64,000 nucleotides of DNA from Thermomicrobiales bacterium (GCA_030447415.1 JAUJOZ010000009.1:93803-157802); one strand, 5' to 3'; shown: positions 32,403 through 44,957, numbered from the stretch's first letter. Numbers and translations are program-made. The notes: generated from the sequence alone by a model not told the origin.

Positions 32403-32859
32403 GCGGCGCACCCGCCACACGCCGCGCGATTGGCCGGCCGCTCGGGCCACGGTTGGGGGCGAGCGACCACCCCACTGCCCCGGGCGGCGCCGTGCCGGTC
32501 CAGGCGGCCGGCCGCTCGAGGAATTTCTCCGTGACCTGTGCCTGGATCGACCGTGTCCCGGACGCCAGCGTCTCCCGTGGGTGCCGCCGCTCGCACAGCA
32601 CCGCAGCTCGAACCGTAGAGCGTTCGCCAGGACGGCGTCCCCACCGCCGTGTGCCAGTGCCCGGTCACCACCTTCCGGCGGCGTAGCGCGGTCGCGTATC
32701 AGCCTCACACGTCGGGACACCGGCGGTTGGCGCACCCCGATCGAGGCGCACGCCGGCGCGGAGGGAACCGGGGACCGAGGCCGCGCGCGGCGGCAGTCGT
32801 CGTACCGGTCTGCGAGGGAGGTCCGCCGAATAGGGGCGTGACCCGCGTCTCCAGGCGGC

Positions 32860-34062
<1,203 letters not shown>

Positions 34063-34148
34063 GCCCGCTCCCAGGCAGCCGCGCGGGGGTCGCCGGCCCT
34101 CGCCGCCGACGGCCTGCGAACGGCGCGACTACCGTGTGCTGTCTCAAC

Positions 34149-34847
34149 CTACCAGGCCGGGGCGACAGCGAGCGACATGCCGTCGAGGACACTCCACATC
34201 CACAGGAAGGTGCCCCAGTCGTAGTAGCTGTACGCACCGATGGCCGGATCAGACACGTAGACGCCCCACTCGTCGTAGCCGTAGGCAACGACGACGTGCT
34301 CGCCGGCGGCGAGCTTGTAAGGGGTTCCGTCCTCCGTCCAATCGTAGTAGCTGGTGTCGCCCCAGAAGCCCAGCCAGACCAGCGTCGGCATACCCCAGTC
34401 AAGGCGGGTCGTCAGCGCGGCGGCGTCGCCCTCACCATAGAATGGCTCACCGTAGAATCCGAAGTCCGGCAGGGCGGCGGCCAGCGCCTCGGCGTAGACG
34501 CCGTAATCGTACGTGTTACCCCACCAGCCGTGGATGTTGCCGCGGAACCCCCAATGGGGGTTGTCTGACCAGCCGACGCGAGCGTCGAAGTCCCACTCCG
34601 ACACCGCAGCGCCGAAGGCGCCGGTGGCGATCGTCAGCGACGCATACTCGCAACTGAGGTTCCGCTGCTGAACGTAGGTCGGGACCCAGAGACTGGTTCC
34701 ATAGCCGGAGGATTCCTCGGTCCAGGAAGAGTCGTCGTGAGCAAGTACCCGTGTCAGCCCACCGGACAAGGGTCCGCCAGCGAGCACGAACGCCGCCACG
34801 ACTGCCAGCGAGAGCGTTACCGCCCGACGCGCTACGCGCCTTTCCAT
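34149..34847 (-). CDS. secreted C39-like peptidase family protein
   Basis: Signal peptide; 'VPTYVQQRNLSCEYASLTIATGAFG', 'LAAGEHVVVAYGYDEWGVYVSDPAIG'. Confidence 0.82.
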   Translation of the reverse strand: MERRVARRAVTLSLAVVAAFVLAGGPLSGGLTRVLAHDDSSWTEESSGYGTSLWVPTYVQQRNLSCEYASLTIATGAFGAAVSEWDFDARVGWSDNPHWGFRGNIHGWWGNTYDYGVYAEALAAALPDFGFYGEPFYGEGDAAALTTRLDWGMPTLVWLGFWGDTSYYDWTEDGTPYKLAAGEHVVVAYGYDEWGVYVSDPAIGAYSYYDWGTFLWMWSVLDGMSLAVAPAW

Positions 34848-35216
34848 GGTTCCCCCTGTCTCCGGGGACTGGCCCCAGCCGCCCCGCTTGTCCCGGACCG
34901 CCGCGGAGACGCGGCGAACCGGCATTGCAGCGGGCCCGCACGACCAGGCTGCTGGTCGAGGGGCGCGCCGCCCCAACAAGGACGTCAATTTATCCTATCA
35001 CACGGCCGAGTGTGCGTTCGCCCCTGCGGCCGGCGGCGGGACGCTCCGGCAGCTTCGGAAGGAGGCCCACGCACGGCGCGTCGGAAGTCTGGTACCCTTC
35101 GCGGTGACGCAATCCGCCGAAAACGGCGGCTATCGCAGCAGGCGACCAGGGGTTGCCCGCCTTACAGCCCGACCGGCCAATTTCGGCGATGGACAGAGGG
35201 GAGAGGACGTTCGACC

Positions 35217-35804
35217 ATGGCCCGAACCGTCACCGAGACCGACCGCGCGATCATCCGGTTGCTGCAGCGGAACGCCCGCAGCTCCTACGCCGAGCTGAGC
35301 CGCGCCACCGGCATTCCGGAATCGACCGTGCGCCGGCGGATGGACCGACTGCAGCAGCGCGGCGTGATCGAGTTCGCCATGCTGGCCGATCCTTCTCGGC
35401 TCGGCTACGACCTGCGCGCAATGATCGGCCTTAAGGTCGAGCTGCGGCAGCTTGAAGAGATCGCGCAGACGTTGCGCGGGATGAACGAGGTGACGTTCGC
35501 TGCGTTCTTGACCGGCAACTTCGACATCATCATCCAGGTGGTGGTGCGCTCGCAGGAGGCGCTGGTCGAGTTCCTCACGCAGCGGCTCTCTCCGATCGCC
35601 GGCGTCCGGTCCTCCGAAACCTTCGTCATGCCGTACATCATCAAGCCGACCACCGCCTGGGTCCTGCCGGAAGCGGAGGGCGGCGTTATCGACGAGGCGC
35701 CGGACCTGGACGACGAGGGGACAGTCGTGGCGATGCCGGCCGTGAACGGCGAGGCCCCTCCCCGGCGTCGCCGCGGGCGCCCCCGCCGCGTCGCCGCCAG
35801 CTAG
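35217..35804 (+). CDS. Lrp/AsnC family transcriptional regulator
   Basis: 'TETDRAIIRLLQRNARSSYAELSRATGIPESTVRRRMDRLQQRGVI' HTH plus RAM-like domain. Confidence 0.92.
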   Translation: MARTVTETDRAIIRLLQRNARSSYAELSRATGIPESTVRRRMDRLQQRGVIEFAMLADPSRLGYDLRAMIGLKVELRQLEEIAQTLRGMNEVTFAAFLTGNFDIIIQVVVRSQEALVEFLTQRLSPIAGVRSSETFVMPYIIKPTTAWVLPEAEGGVIDEAPDLDDEGTVVAMPAVNGEAPPRRRRGRPRRVAAS

Positions 35805-35886
35805 CAACCGGCCCCGGGGCTCGCGGGCCGCGCGACCATCCGCCAACACCAGGATCGATCGAGACCGCCGATGGACTCCCCTCGCG

Positions 35887-37935
35887 TTGGTCCCGGCGCG
35901 GCCGCCGACCACCCGGCCGCCGTCTCCGCGGCTGCAACTCGGCTTCATGCCGATGGAGCCGGCACGGTGCCGGCTCCTGGTTGGATATCTCCAGACCGGC
36001 GCGCCGGCGCACCGGCGGCCGGCGGGGTGGCACGCCCACGGTCCCGCGCATTCCACTCGTGGCGGCGGCTCGCACTCCCCATCATGGTTCTCGTCCCGGC
36101 GCCTCGCACGCCCCAGCATCGTGCTCGTCCTCGCGTACGCCGTCCCGCTCCTCGTCGTGCCGCCGACGCTGCCGCAGCCGCTGATTGATGATTGGAACTA
36201 CCAGCTGTCGGTGCAGCACTTGGTCGAGGACGGCGATTTGTGGATCGCTCCGTGGACGGCGGCCTCCCTCGTCCTCCAAGTCGGCTGGGGCGCGCTCTTC
36301 GCCTCGGTCTTCGGTCTCGATCCGGTCACGCTGCGCTGGTCGACGCTGGTCGCCAGCTTCGCCGGCACGCTCGCCTGCCACGCCCTCTTCCGGGAGTTGG
36401 GTGCCTCCCGGCGGCGAGCGCTGATCGGTGCCCTGGCGGTCTGGCTCAACCCGTTAGTCTTCGGCCTCTCCTATACCTTCATGACCGACGTACCGTACCT
36501 CGCGCTCCTTGCGGCATCGGCCTGGGCGACGACCCGGGGCGTGCGCCGCGAGGCGCTCGGCTGGTTGGCGGCGGGATCCGCCCTCGCGGGGCTGGCGTTC
36601 CTCGTCCGCCAGCAGGGAGTGCTGCTCCCGCTGGCCGCGCTCGGCTGGCTCCTTCTCTGCGGCCCGACGAGGTTCCGGGCGGCGCCGTGGCGGACGGCTA
36701 CGGCCACCGGCGCCCCCTGCCTGGTGGCGGTGATCGCGTACTACCGCTGGGCGGTGGCAAGCGGTCCCTCCACACAGGGCGACTACGTCGAGAGTCTGCG
36801 GGACGCCGGTCTCTGGGGCACGCTTGACCTCGTTTGGCGGCTCGCTGTCGTCGGGCTCTTCTATCTGGGACTCTTCGTCTTTCCGCTGGTGATCGGGGCA
36901 GTCGAGGCGGTGCCCGCCTCCTGGCGGCGAGCTCGACCAGTCGGGCGCGCCCTGCCGATCGTCGTGCTGGCCGGGCTGGTCGTTTGGACGGGATGGTACG
37001 CCTCGGGGCACGGCGGTCGGACTTTCCCGTTCGTGCCATGGGGCAGCATGCTCCACGAGGACGGGCTCGGCGTCCTCGACGCCGAAGGGGAACGGTCCTT
37101 TCTCTTCGCATCATGGGTCTATGCCGCGCTCGCCGGCGTCCTCGCGCTGTCCGTGGCCATCGCGGCGCTCATCGTGATTGGCCGCGATCGGACGGCCGCC
37201 GAGGGGACGCCGCACGGTGTCGCCGTTCGGCCGCGCCTGGCGTCGTCGCTCGGCGGGTTGATGCTGGCGCTCGGACTGGGACAGTTCGCCGGAGCCGTCC
37301 CGCCATCGGTCCACATCCGCCAGTTCATCACCTTCGACCGCTATTACCTGCCGCTGGTGCCCTTCGCACTCGGCCTCGTCCTCTGGGCGCTTCGCGGGCG
37401 GCGCTTTGCCCCGGGTTTGGCGGGCGTAGCCTTGGCGCTGCTGACGCTGGTCAACGTGCTCGGCGTGCAGGATTGGTTCGCGTTTAAGCGGGCCCAGTGG
37501 GAAGCGGCCACGTGGCTGGTGGAGGAGCAAGGGGTGCCGTTGCGCCAGGTCGACGCGGCCGCACAGTGGGACGGCCTGCACTTCTACGAGTACAGCCTGG
37601 CCCACCCTGAGGACCGGGTTCGGCGCCGGCCGGGTGACGTATGGTGGCTCTACCTGGTGGCTCCGATGATCGACCCGGTCTACATCGTCGCGGCGTCAGC
37701 GGACCCGCGCCAGGGGTACCGAATCCACGCGACGCAGCCCTATGACTCCTGGATCCGCGACGACGAGGAGTCGGTGGCCTATATTTGGCGGCGGTGGCCG
37801 GCACGCCGACCCACGATCGCCTTACCGCCCGACCACTCCGCCGCAGGATTGGGGCAGCCATCGGAGTCTAGGTCCGGCGCGTCTTCCGGCACCGCGCGGC
37901 GTGAGCCAACGCCACAGGTCGGTGATCCACGCTAG
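35887..37935 (+). CDS. multi-TM glycosyltransferase-family membrane protein (start uncertain)
   Basis: 'IDDWNYQLSVQHLVEDGDLWIAPWTAASLVLQVGWGALFASVFG' and repeated TM helices typical of GT-C proteins. Confidence 0.75.
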   Translation: MVPARPPTTRPPSPRLQLGFMPMEPARCRLLVGYLQTGAPAHRRPAGWHAHGPAHSTRGGGSHSPSWFSSRRLARPSIVLVLAYAVPLLVVPPTLPQPLIDDWNYQLSVQHLVEDGDLWIAPWTAASLVLQVGWGALFASVFGLDPVTLRWSTLVASFAGTLACHALFRELGASRRRALIGALAVWLNPLVFGLSYTFMTDVPYLALLAASAWATTRGVRREALGWLAAGSALAGLAFLVRQQGVLLPLAALGWLLLCGPTRFRAAPWRTATATGAPCLVAVIAYYRWAVASGPSTQGDYVESLRDAGLWGTLDLVWRLAVVGLFYLGLFVFPLVIGAVEAVPASWRRARPVGRALPIVVLAGLVVWTGWYASGHGGRTFPFVPWGSMLHEDGLGVLDAEGERSFLFASWVYAALAGVLALSVAIAALIVIGRDRTAAEGTPHGVAVRPRLASSLGGLMLALGLGQFAGAVPPSVHIRQFITFDRYYLPLVPFALGLVLWALRGRRFAPGLAGVALALLTLVNVLGVQDWFAFKRAQWEAATWLVEEQGVPLRQVDAAAQWDGLHFYEYSLAHPEDRVRRRPGDVWWLYLVAPMIDPVYIVAASADPRQGYRIHATQPYDSWIRDDEESVAYIWRRWPARRPTIALPPDHSAAGLGQPSESRSGASSGTARREPTPQVGDPR

Positions 37936-38059
37936 GCGATTACACCGCGGCCTATCCCGCGGTGACGCACGACATCGGTGAAACGCCCCCGGTTCCCAAG
38001 CAAACGAGCCGAAGGCGGCCCCAGGGCTTCGAGTCGACCTTCGTCGCCTCGACCGTAAC

Positions 38060-39322
38060 CTAACGAACCGTCTCGCCCTCTCGGTCCTCGCCGAAGAAGT
38101 GTTGGCGGGCGGCCTCGTCGGCGACAAGACCGTCCGGCCCAAAGGCATGGATCGCGGCGAAGCCGCCGGCGGTCGGGTCCGCTTCCCGGGCGCGAGCGAC
38201 GCGCTCCCGCCGCGCGTCGGCCTCCGGCCCCTGCTCGGTGGTGAGGATTCCCGCCCACTGTGCGTGGGCGCGCAGGACCGCATAGTAGGCGGCGCGGCGG
38301 GCGGCGAACTCGGCGATCGCCCACCGCCAGTCCGACCCCTCCAGCAGCAGGTCGCGCAGTTCCCGCACGTCTCGGAAAACGAGCGACAGACCGTGTCCCT
38401 GGCTCGCGTCGTTGGCGCCGGCCGCGTCGCCGATCAGGACCACATCATCGCCCGCCAGCCGGTCCGCCCAGACGTCGGCCGCGGGGAAGACCGCCGCCGG
38501 GCCGGCGGCGGTCGCGGCGGCGAAGGCCCCGTCCGGCAGCGTGGCCGCGCAGGCGTCGACGAATGCGGCCGGCCCCTCGGCGCCGTGGAGCACCGCCGCC
38601 TGCTCCGGGCTGGTGACGACGTAGGTGCGCGCGATCCTGCCGCCACGCGGAAAGACGATGACCATGCCGCCGGGGAAGGTAGCCTGGTGCGTGCTGTCGG
38701 CATCGAGAGCGACGCCGGCGAACAGGCACCCGCCAATCGCGTGGTGGACGGGGTCGCGGCAGGTAACGGCTCCGATCCAGCGACGCGCCGCCGAGCGGCT
38801 CCCGTCCGCGCCGACCACAAGGCGAGCGCGGACGATCAGTTTGTCCCCGTCGTTGGTGACGACGGTCAGCTCCGGAGCGGCGGCGCGCCGGAACCCGACG
38901 GTCCGCGCGGGTCGGAGCACCCGCGCCCCGCGCGTTGCCGCCAGCCGGAGCAACGCCTCCTGTAGCGCCGGGTGGGAGACGCCCCATTCCACATGCCCGC
39001 CGGGAACGTCGTCGGCCCAGCGATATGGCTCCCGCGGCGCTCGATCTTCGTAGCGCTGCCAGACGGGGAGGGGCCGCGCGCCGACCTTGCGCAGGGCAGA
39101 AACCAGCCCAAGCCGAGCGGCCTCGGCCGCGCCCCACGGGTGGAGCGCCTCGCCCCGAACCCGGTCCTTGAACCGCGCCTCGCGCTCGATGACAACCACC
39201 CCTAGGCCCGCCTCCGCAAGGACGGCGGCTAGACTCGACCCGGCGACGCCGCCCCCCACGATGGCGACATCGGCGGCGAGCGTCGCCCCAGCGTCAGTCC
39301 GCGATGTATGGGAAGCGCTCAC
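38060..39322 (-). CDS. FAD-dependent monooxygenase / geranylgeranyl reductase-like oxidoreductase
   Basis: 'DVAIVGGGVAGSSLAAVLAEAGLGVVVIEREARFKDRVRGEALHPWG', 'LVVGADGSRSAARRWIG', 'DDVVLIGDAAGANDASQGHGLSLVFRDVREL'. Confidence 0.9.
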   Translation of the reverse strand: MSASHTSRTDAGATLAADVAIVGGGVAGSSLAAVLAEAGLGVVVIEREARFKDRVRGEALHPWGAAEAARLGLVSALRKVGARPLPVWQRYEDRAPREPYRWADDVPGGHVEWGVSHPALQEALLRLAATRGARVLRPARTVGFRRAAAPELTVVTNDGDKLIVRARLVVGADGSRSAARRWIGAVTCRDPVHHAIGGCLFAGVALDADSTHQATFPGGMVIVFPRGGRIARTYVVTSPEQAAVLHGAEGPAAFVDACAATLPDGAFAAATAAGPAAVFPAADVWADRLAGDDVVLIGDAAGANDASQGHGLSLVFRDVRELRDLLLEGSDWRWAIAEFAARRAAYYAVLRAHAQWAGILTTEQGPEADARRERVARAREADPTAGGFAAIHAFGPDGLVADEAARQHFFGEDREGETVR

Positions 39323-39407
39323 GTTTTCCTTCCCGCCTGTGGGGAGCCGACGTCATGAATGGTCCGTGGCCGACGGAAGAATCGCCCGGCGTACGCCGCG
39401 GTGACAC

Positions 39408-40358
39408 CTATCGTCCCCAAGCCGTCGCCGATGCCCCGTGTCCGGCGACCTGATCGATCAGCACCCGCAGCGCCGCGGTGTGGGCTGGCGTCGTGCCACA
39501 ACAGCCACCGACCAGGCGGGCGCCGAGCTCGAGCCAGCCGGTGGCGAAAGCGGCATAGACCTCCGGCGTGATCGCGGCGTCGGCTGCCCAACCATAGGTT
39601 GCATTGACCACGCCGACATTGGCGTAGCCGCCGGTCGCGACAACGGTCGAGCGTCGCAACTCGGCCAGCGCGACAGCGATCACGGGCGGCGCGGCGCAGT
39701 TGACGAGGATCGCCACCGGGCCGTGGGGCTCGACTCGCGCCACGGCCGTCGCCAGTTCCTCCCCGCTCAGCAGGCGACCATCGGGACCGCAGACGAAGCC
39801 GACGGTCGCCTCCAGCCCGGTCTCGCGGGCGGCAACCAGCGCGGCCTCCGCTTCGGCGGCAGACGGCATCGTCTCCACCAGAAAAAAATCGACCCCGGCC
39901 GCGGCCAGGAGCCGGGTGTGGTCCCGATGTTCGGCGAGGGCGACGTCAAACGGCGGGGAAAGCCAGGGCGAGTAGCAGTCCTCCAGCGGCGCTACCGAAC
40001 CGGCGACTAGGACATCAAGCTGGCCAGCGGCACGGCAGGCATCCCGAGCGAGGTCCACGGCCAGGTTGTTGAGGGCAACAACCTCAACTGCGTCGCGACC
40101 GGCGCGATCGAGCATCCGCCGTGTGGTTCGAAAGGTATTCGTGGTGACGATGTCGGCACCCGCCGCAACGTCGTCATGATGGATCGAACGAACGATGTCG
40201 GGCCGATCGATTAGACCCAGCGCCGACCAGAGTGGCAGCGCCGTCGGTACGCCCCGGCGGTGCAGCTCCGTTCCCATGGCGGCGTCGAGCAGGAGCGTCT
40301 CGCCTGCCCTCAGGCGCTCACCCAGCGAACGCCGCTTGACCATCGAAAGGTTGGCCAT
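39408..40358 (-). CDS. homocysteine S-methyltransferase family protein
   Basis: 'LLLDAAMGTELHRRGVP', 'ADIVTTNTFRTTRRML', 'AILVNCAAPP', 'GARLVGGCCGTTPAHTAALR' (GGCCGT zinc motif). Confidence 0.92.
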   Translation of the reverse strand: MANLSMVKRRSLGERLRAGETLLLDAAMGTELHRRGVPTALPLWSALGLIDRPDIVRSIHHDDVAAGADIVTTNTFRTTRRMLDRAGRDAVEVVALNNLAVDLARDACRAAGQLDVLVAGSVAPLEDCYSPWLSPPFDVALAEHRDHTRLLAAAGVDFFLVETMPSAAEAEAALVAARETGLEATVGFVCGPDGRLLSGEELATAVARVEPHGPVAILVNCAAPPVIAVALAELRRSTVVATGGYANVGVVNATYGWAADAAITPEVYAAFATGWLELGARLVGGCCGTTPAHTAALRVLIDQVAGHGASATAWGR

Positions 40359-40363
40359 CGCGC

Positions 40364-40723
40364 TCAGTCGGAGGTGCCGACGATGTAGGCACCGACGACG
40401 AGGGCGAGGGTCAGCGCCGTGGCGACCGCGGCCGTCGCGGCCCGGGCGCGTGCCGTCGAGCGGGTAGGGGCAAAGCCGTGCTCCAGTCCGACGGTGACGA
40501 TGGCGAGGAGGGCCAGGACGTAGTGGATGTTCCGGTTGCGGTGCCCCTCGCCGAGCAGCCAGAACCCGAGTAGGTATTGAAGCAGTAGCAGGGCCGCGGC
40601 CGCGAACGACAGCGGCCGGGCCCAACCAACCGGCCGTCCCCCGGCCGCGAGCAGGTTGAGCACGGTGACCGCCAGGTAGCCGAGCACCACCAGCGTGCCG
40701 ACGGTGTTGTGAACGTTGACCAT
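40364..40723 (-). CDS. small four-TM hypothetical membrane protein
   Basis: 'MVNVHNTVGTLVVLGYLAVTVLNLLAAGG...FWLLGEGHRNRNIHYVLALLAIVTVGLEHGF'. Confidence 0.75.
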   Translation of the reverse strand: MVNVHNTVGTLVVLGYLAVTVLNLLAAGGRPVGWARPLSFAAAALLLLQYLLGFWLLGEGHRNRNIHYVLALLAIVTVGLEHGFAPTRSTARARAATAAVATALTLALVVGAYIVGTSD

Positions 40724-40978
40724 GCGCGTCTTCCACCCGCATCCCTGCCCGTGCCATTGGAGCAGGCCGCGGCGCCCGGTGCAACGTCGGCAGGGCAGTG
40801 ATGCCGAACGACAGCCGAGGCGTCGGCTCGGGGTCCATGACCCAAGGTGCATAAGCATCGCAGGGAGCATGGCGGCGGGGTGCCGCGTGAGGCTTGCTAT
40901 ACTCGCCGAACCTCCACCCGAGCCGTGAACGCGGCATGTGGAGGCATCTGGACCGGGCGCACGGGGCGAGGGAGCAGG

Positions 40979-42944
40979 ATGGACGAAGCCACGACCCAGG
41001 CACGGCAGGCGACGATTGAGGCGCTTCTCGCCGAGGACCGGACCTTCCCACCGCCCCCAGCCTTCCAGACTCAGGCCAACGTCACGGATGAGGTGTACGC
41101 CCGCGCGGCCGAGGACCTGGAAGGGTTCTGGGCGGAGGAAGCGAGCAAGCTGACCTGGTTCAAGCCGTGGGACACGGTGCTGGAGTGGGAGCCGCCCTTC
41201 GCCAAATGGTTCAACGGGGTCAGCTCAACGTCTCGGTCAATTGCCTGGATCGCCACGTCGAGGCGGGCCGGGGTGACCGGGTCGCTTATCACTGGGAAGG
41301 CGAGCCGGGTGACCGTCGGACGATCACCTACACCGAGCTGCTGGCCGAGGTCTGCCGTTGCGCGAACGCCTTCAAGGAACTCGGTGTGCGGCGGAGCGAC
41401 CGCGTTGCGATCTACATGCCCATGATTCCGGAGCTGCCGGTGGCAATGCTCGCCTGTGCCTGGATTGGGGCGCCGCACACGGTCGTCTTCGGCGGCTTCG
41501 GCGGAGGCGCTGCGTGGCCGGATCGATGACTCTCAGGCCAAGCTCGTCATCACCGCCGACGGTGGCTACCGGCGAGGCCAAGCGTCCGGGCTCAAGGCGA
41601 ACGTCGACCAAGCGGTGGCTGATGCGCCAAGTGTCGAGCGCGTGCTGGTCGTCCGCCGCACCGGCCAGGACGTGACGATGCAGGAGGGCGCGACCTCTGG
41701 TGGCACGACCTCGTCGCTCGGCAGGACACAACCTGCGAGCCGGAGCGGCTGGAGAGCGAGGACATGCTCTACCTCCTCTACACCTCCGGCACGACCGCCA
41801 AACCGAAGGGATCGTCCACACGAGTGCCGGCTACCTGCTTGGCTGCGCCGTGACGCATCGCTACGTCTTCGACGTCAAGGACGACGACGTCTACTGGTGC
41901 GCGGCCGACATCGGCTGGGTCACCGGTCACAGCTACATCGTCTACGGGCCGCTCGCCAACGGGACGACCGGGGTGATGTATGAGGGGACGCCCGACCACC
42001 CGGCGCCCGATCGGTGGTGGGACATCGTCGAGCGCTACGGCGTGACCATCCTCTACACCGCGCCGACCGCGATCCGCGCCCATATGAAGTGGGGACCCGA
42101 GCACGCGGCGAAGCATGATCTGACCTCCCTGCGCCTCCTCGGCAGCGTTGGGGAGCCAATCAATCCAGAGGCGTGGATGTGGTACCACCGCCACATCGGG
42201 GGGGAGCGCTGCCCGGTCGTCGATACCTGGTGGCAGACCGAGACGGGGATGATCATGATCACCCCGTTGCCGGGCGTGACGACGACGAAGCCGGGGTCGG
42301 CGACCTTTCCCTTCCCCGGGGTGGACGCCGATGTGATCGACGCCGAGGGGAACCCGGTGCCTCTCGGCGGGGGCGGGTACCTGGTGCTGAAGAAGCCGTG
42401 GCCCGCCATGCTGCGCGGCATCTACGGCGACCCGGAGCGGTACCACGCGACCTACTGGAGCCGCTACCCAGGAATGTATTTCCCAGGTGACGGGGCGAAG
42501 CGAGACGAAGACGGCTACTTCTGGCTGTTGGGCCGAGTCGACGACGTGATGAACGTGTCGGGCCATCGCTTGAGCACGACGGAGATCGAAAGCGCGTTGG
42601 TCTCGGACGAGCGCGTGGCCGAGGCGGCAGTCGTGGGCCAGCCGGATCCGTTGACCGGTGAGGCGATCTGCGCCTTCGTCATCCTTCGCGGTGGGGTCGA
42701 GTCAAGCGACGCGCTCGGACAGGAGCTACGGCGCCACGTCGGCGTCAAGATCGGGCCGATCGCCCGCCCGAAGACATTGATGTTCACCCCCGACCTGCCG
42801 AAGACCCGCTCCGGCAAGATCATGCGCCGGCTGCTGCGTGACATCGCCGCCGACCGCGCTCTCGGCGACACGACGACCCTTGCCGACGCCGAGGTGGTGG
42901 AGTCGATTCGGGCCGCCACCCGGGCAGGAAAGGACGAGGAGTAG
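40979..42944 (+). pseudogene. acs: acetyl-CoA synthetase / AMP-forming acyl-CoA ligase, interrupted by about 4 frameshifts
   Basis: '[22 protein letters not shown]', '[34 protein letters not shown]', '[19 protein letters not shown]', '[23 protein letters not shown]', '[13 protein letters not shown]' distributed over several frames. Confidence 0.92.
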
Positions 42945-43154
42945 CGCTTGAAGGCCCGTCGGTGACGGCTGGCTAGGCCACAGGATCATATCCGCGTCGC
43001 GGCTGACCCGTTTGGGGGTGCGCCGGGGTCGCTCTCTGCGGGACGTCCGAGGTGGCACCGTCTCGTCACGAGGCCGGGCATGACCCGCCCAGCCCGGCCA
43101 TGCCAAACATGTGACCAGTGCCCCGGACCGCAATCAGAACGGGAGCTACCGCTC

Positions 43155-44810
43155 ATGACCGATCCATCTGCCGTGCACGACACCCTGATCACCGGTGCCC
43201 GCGTCGTCGATGGGACGGGCAACCCGTGGTTTTACGGGGACGTGGCGCTCGCGGGTGACCGGATCGCGGCGGTAGCGCCGGCGGGGCGGGTGGAACCGAC
43301 GAGCGCGCGCGAGGTGGTGGACGGGAGCGGGCTGATCGTCTGCCCGGGGTTCATCGACATCCAGTCCCACTCCATCCTGCCCTTCTTTCGGGACGGGCGC
43401 TCCCTCTCCAAGGTGACCCAGGGGGTGACCACGGAGATCATGGGCGAAGCGTGGACACCGGCCCCATTTGGCGGCCGCATCGCCACCCCATTCGAGGAAG
43501 CGCTACGCCCACTCCTGGGGGACCGCTACGACGAGTGGGAAGCGCGGGCGCGACGTTGGAGCCGGTTCGGCGACTGGTTGGCCGACCTGGAAGGGCGGGG
43601 CGTGTCGGTCAATGTCGGGTCGTTCATCGGCGGGGGAACGGTCCGGGAGTACGGGAAAGGGTACGCCCTCGGGGAGCCAACCGCGGACGAACTGGTGACG
43701 ATGCGCAAGGTCGTGGCGGGGGCGATGGCGGACGGCGCCTTCGGCCTGGCGACGGCGCTGATCTACCCCCCCGGTGCCTACGCCGGGACGGAGGAGCTCG
43801 TCGCGCTCTGCGAGGTCGTCGCCGCTCACCGGGGGGTCCATATCACCCACGTCCGCTCGGAGGAAGCGCGGCTGTTGGAGGCACTGGAGGAGGCGATCGG
43901 CATCGCCGAGCGGACCGGCGTCGCGACGGAGATCTACCACCTCAAGGCCGCCGGCCGGCCCAACTGGGACAAGATGCCGGCAGCGATCGCCCGCATCGAC
44001 GCGGCCCGCGCGGCGGGGATCGACGTCACCGCGGACATGTACCCCTACGTCGCGGCCGGCACGGGGCTGGCGTCGTGCCTGCCCCCCTGGGCCGAGGCCG
44101 ACGGCAAGCTCTACGACAACCTCCGCGACCCGGAGAAACGGCGGCGGATTCGAGACGAGATGGTGCATCCCACATCGGATTGGGAAAACCTGGGTGCGAA
44201 CGCCGGCCCGGAGCACGTTGTGCTGGCGGGGCTGGTGAAGCCCGAGCACATCCGCTACCGGGGCCGTCGCCTGTCCGAAGTCGCGGCCGAGCGGGAGCAG
44301 CACTGGGCCGACGTGGTACTCGACCTGCTGACCGCGGAGGAGCAGGGCATCTTTACCTTCTACTTCGACATGAGTGAGGAGAACCTGCACCTCCAGATGC
44401 GGCAGCCGTGGATCAAGTTCGCCACCGACGCCGGTGGTGTCGACCCCTCCACGCTCGGCGACACGGGGCTGCACCACCCGCGAGGGTTCGGTACCTATCC
44501 CCGCGTCCTCGGTCGCTACGTACGGGAGGAGGGGGTGCTGCCGCTGGAGGACGCGATTCGCAAGATGAGCTCGGCGATCGCCGACCGCCTCGGGTTGCGC
44601 GACCGAGGGCTGCTGCGGGCCGGAATGCTCGCCGACGTCGTCCTCTTCGACCCAGCCACCATCGCCGACCGAGCGACCTTCGAAGCACCGCACCAGCTCT
44701 CGGTCGGAGTGCGGGACGTCTGGGTCAACGGGGAACGTGTGCTCCACGACGGGGTCCACACCGGCGCAACCCCCGGGCGGCGCGTCCACGGCCCCGGATT
44801 CTCGGGATAG
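43155..44810 (+). CDS. N-acyl-D-amino-acid deacylase family amidohydrolase
   Basis: 'LITGARVVDGTGNPWFYGDVALAGDRIAAVAP', 'GLIVCPGFIDIQSHSI', 'THVRSEEARLLEALEEAIGIAERTG', 'GLRDRGLLRAGMLADVVLFDPATIADRATFEAPHQLSVGVRDVWVNGERV'. Confidence 0.92.
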   Translation: MTDPSAVHDTLITGARVVDGTGNPWFYGDVALAGDRIAAVAPAGRVEPTSAREVVDGSGLIVCPGFIDIQSHSILPFFRDGRSLSKVTQGVTTEIMGEAWTPAPFGGRIATPFEEALRPLLGDRYDEWEARARRWSRFGDWLADLEGRGVSVNVGSFIGGGTVREYGKGYALGEPTADELVTMRKVVAGAMADGAFGLATALIYPPGAYAGTEELVALCEVVAAHRGVHITHVRSEEARLLEALEEAIGIAERTGVATEIYHLKAAGRPNWDKMPAAIARIDAARAAGIDVTADMYPYVAAGTGLASCLPPWAEADGKLYDNLRDPEKRRRIRDEMVHPTSDWENLGANAGPEHVVLAGLVKPEHIRYRGRRLSEVAAEREQHWADVVLDLLTAEEQGIFTFYFDMSEENLHLQMRQPWIKFATDAGGVDPSTLGDTGLHHPRGFGTYPRVLGRYVREEGVLPLEDAIRKMSSAIADRLGLRDRGLLRAGMLADVVLFDPATIADRATFEAPHQLSVGVRDVWVNGERVLHDGVHTGATPGRRVHGPGFSG

Positions 44811-44933
44811 TGCCCCGTCACCCCCGGCCCTGTCATCCTCCGGAAGCACGACTCAGCTACGTAACAACCAGCTATCCCTAATCTTTTCGATGCACGCCTC
44901 TCCGTGGAAGACGCAAGATGGCGCCACGCCGAA

Positions 44934-44957
44934 GTCCGGGATTGCCTTATCCCGGAC
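44934..44957. terminator. hairpin GTCCGGGAT-TGCCTT-ATCCCGGAC
   Basis: Perfect 9-bp stem, 6-nt loop, downstream of the D-aminoacylase gene. Confidence 0.5.
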
